From Prorocentrum cordatum (taxonomy: Eukaryota; Sar; Dinophyceae; Prorocentrales; Prorocentraceae): 64,000 bases of DNA. Both the position numbers and the translations under genes were made by a program. Below the pieces are notes generated by a model. That model saw only the letters and a program-made list of their open reading frames with translations, made no database searches and was not told the origin of the DNA. Below, piece after piece: positions 63,290-64,000 of the stretch. Within the stretch, counting starts at the first letter, position 1, and the number at the start of each line of letters is the position of its first letter. The stretch covers positions 78,813 through 142,812 of the forward strand of contig CAUYUJ010016300.1 of assembly GCA_963575745.1 (NCBI GenBank). The letters run 5' to 3'.

Positions 63290-63842
63290 TACTCCTCTCC
63301 GCTCTCCTCCTCCTCTGCTCCTCCTCCTCCTCCTCGCCTCCTCCTCCTTTCCTCTCCTCCTCCTCTCTCCTCTCCTCCTCCTCTCTCCTCTTCCTCCTCT
63401 CCACCTCTCTCTCCTTCCCCTCTCTCCTCTCTCTCCTCCTCCTCCTCCTCCTCTCTTCTCCTCCTACCTCCTCCTCCTCCTCTCCTCCTCCCCCCCCCCT
63501 CCTCATCTCCTCCTCCTCTCCTTTCTCTCCTCTCCTTCCTTCCTCCTCTCCTCCTCTCCTTCTCCTCCTCTCCTCCCACCTTCCTTCCTCCCCTCCTCCT
63601 CCTCCTCTCTCCTCCTCCTCCCTCTCTCCTCCTCCTATCTCCTCTCCCCTCTCCTCCTCTCCTCCCTCCTCCTCCTTCCCTCCTCTCCTCCGCCTCTCTC
63701 CTCCTCTCCCCTTCTCATCCTCCACCTCCTCTCCTCCTCCTACTCCTCTCTCCTCCTCCCCTTCCTCACTATCTCTTCCTCCTACCTCACTCTTCCTACT
63801 CCCTCCTCCTCTCTCCTCTCCTACTCCTACTCCCTCCTTCCT
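63290..63842 (+). repeat. (CTC)n pyrimidine tract
   Basis: About 550 bp of CTC/CCT repeats with TCTCT variants. Confidence 0.9.
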
Positions 63843-63960
63843 CCTCGAAACGGCGTGGTGTCAGTGGCACGCCGCCGTCGGGAGCCCGGCGGCGGCCGCG
63901 CCGCCGCGGCCACCGGCCGTCCGCAGGCGGCCGGCGGCTGGCGTGCGGTTCCCCTCTGGA

Positions 63961-64000
63961 GGCTCGCCTTGTACGTCGGGCTCGCCTTGTACGTCGGGCT
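63961..64000. repeat. 18-bp tandem repeat at window end
   Basis: GCTCGCCTTGTACGTCGG occurs twice in a row and may continue past the window. Confidence 0.8.

Overview
This window is nuclear DNA of a dinoflagellate; I cannot name the species. The strongest evidence is the dinoflagellate trans-spliced leader (SL). One copy at 16345-16366 matches all 22 nt as I know it, there is a tandem relic pair at 48239-48275, and a one-mismatch copy lies on the minus strand at 56775-56796. None is followed by a GT donor, so they are retroposed mRNA 5' ends and not SL RNA genes. High GC, several unrelated LINE-type retrotransposons, very long (GGA)n/(CCT)n tracts and dispersed short-period repeats fit the same picture. 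I found only one gene that looks like an intact host gene, and no rRNA, tRNA or CRISPR array.

Layout. 1-3.0 kb: a CCAAGA-type repeat array, then a broken minus-strand gene with Cys-rich and poly-Glu regions. 3.1-16.3 kb: a very large minus-strand LINE read from 16 kb down to 3 kb. It carries ORF1 (zinc ribbon plus coiled coil), a second ORF1-like segment joined by a TGATG stop/start overlap to ORF2, and then RNase H, AP-endonuclease, reverse transcriptase (RT, present twice through an internal 3-kb tandem duplication), two C2H2-like fingers and a domain resembling a C5-cytosine methyltransferase. 16.3-22.7 kb: a second LINE on the plus strand, head-to-head with the first. It begins exactly with the SL and has ORF1 and ORF2 (EN-RT-zinc knuckle, then RNase H after one frameshift). 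22.7-25.1 kb: a minus-strand decayed tyrosine recombinase with downstream coding remains, preceded by a 260-bp block bounded by inverted repeats.

25.2-41 kb is mostly CTTGGG/CCAAGA arrays, purine/pyrimidine tracts and minisatellites. It contains a probable host gene for a TIR-like/leucine-rich-repeat protein (26465-27559) and a 179-bp fold-back element (37292-37470). 41.5-47.8 kb is a higher-order satellite domain made of about 152-bp units, ACTCAGACTC minisatellites and GGA tracts; one unit holds a 253-bp T-rich tract. 48.2-48.9 kb is an SL-tagged LINE ORF1 fragment cut by a 100-N gap. 49-51.5 kb is a tandemly duplicated block of about 85-bp repeats. 51.8-59.7 kb holds a decayed host-type gene and three decayed LINE pieces. 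59.8-64 kb is repeats and low-complexity DNA.

The retroelement ORFs each encode parts of one retrotransposition machine: an RNA-binding ORF1 protein and an ORF2 enzyme that nicks the target and copies the RNA. Nearly all are broken by stops or frameshifts. The plus-strand element at 16.3-22.7 kb is the least damaged. The SL relics indicate that these LINE mRNAs were trans-spliced like host mRNAs before being copied back into the genome.
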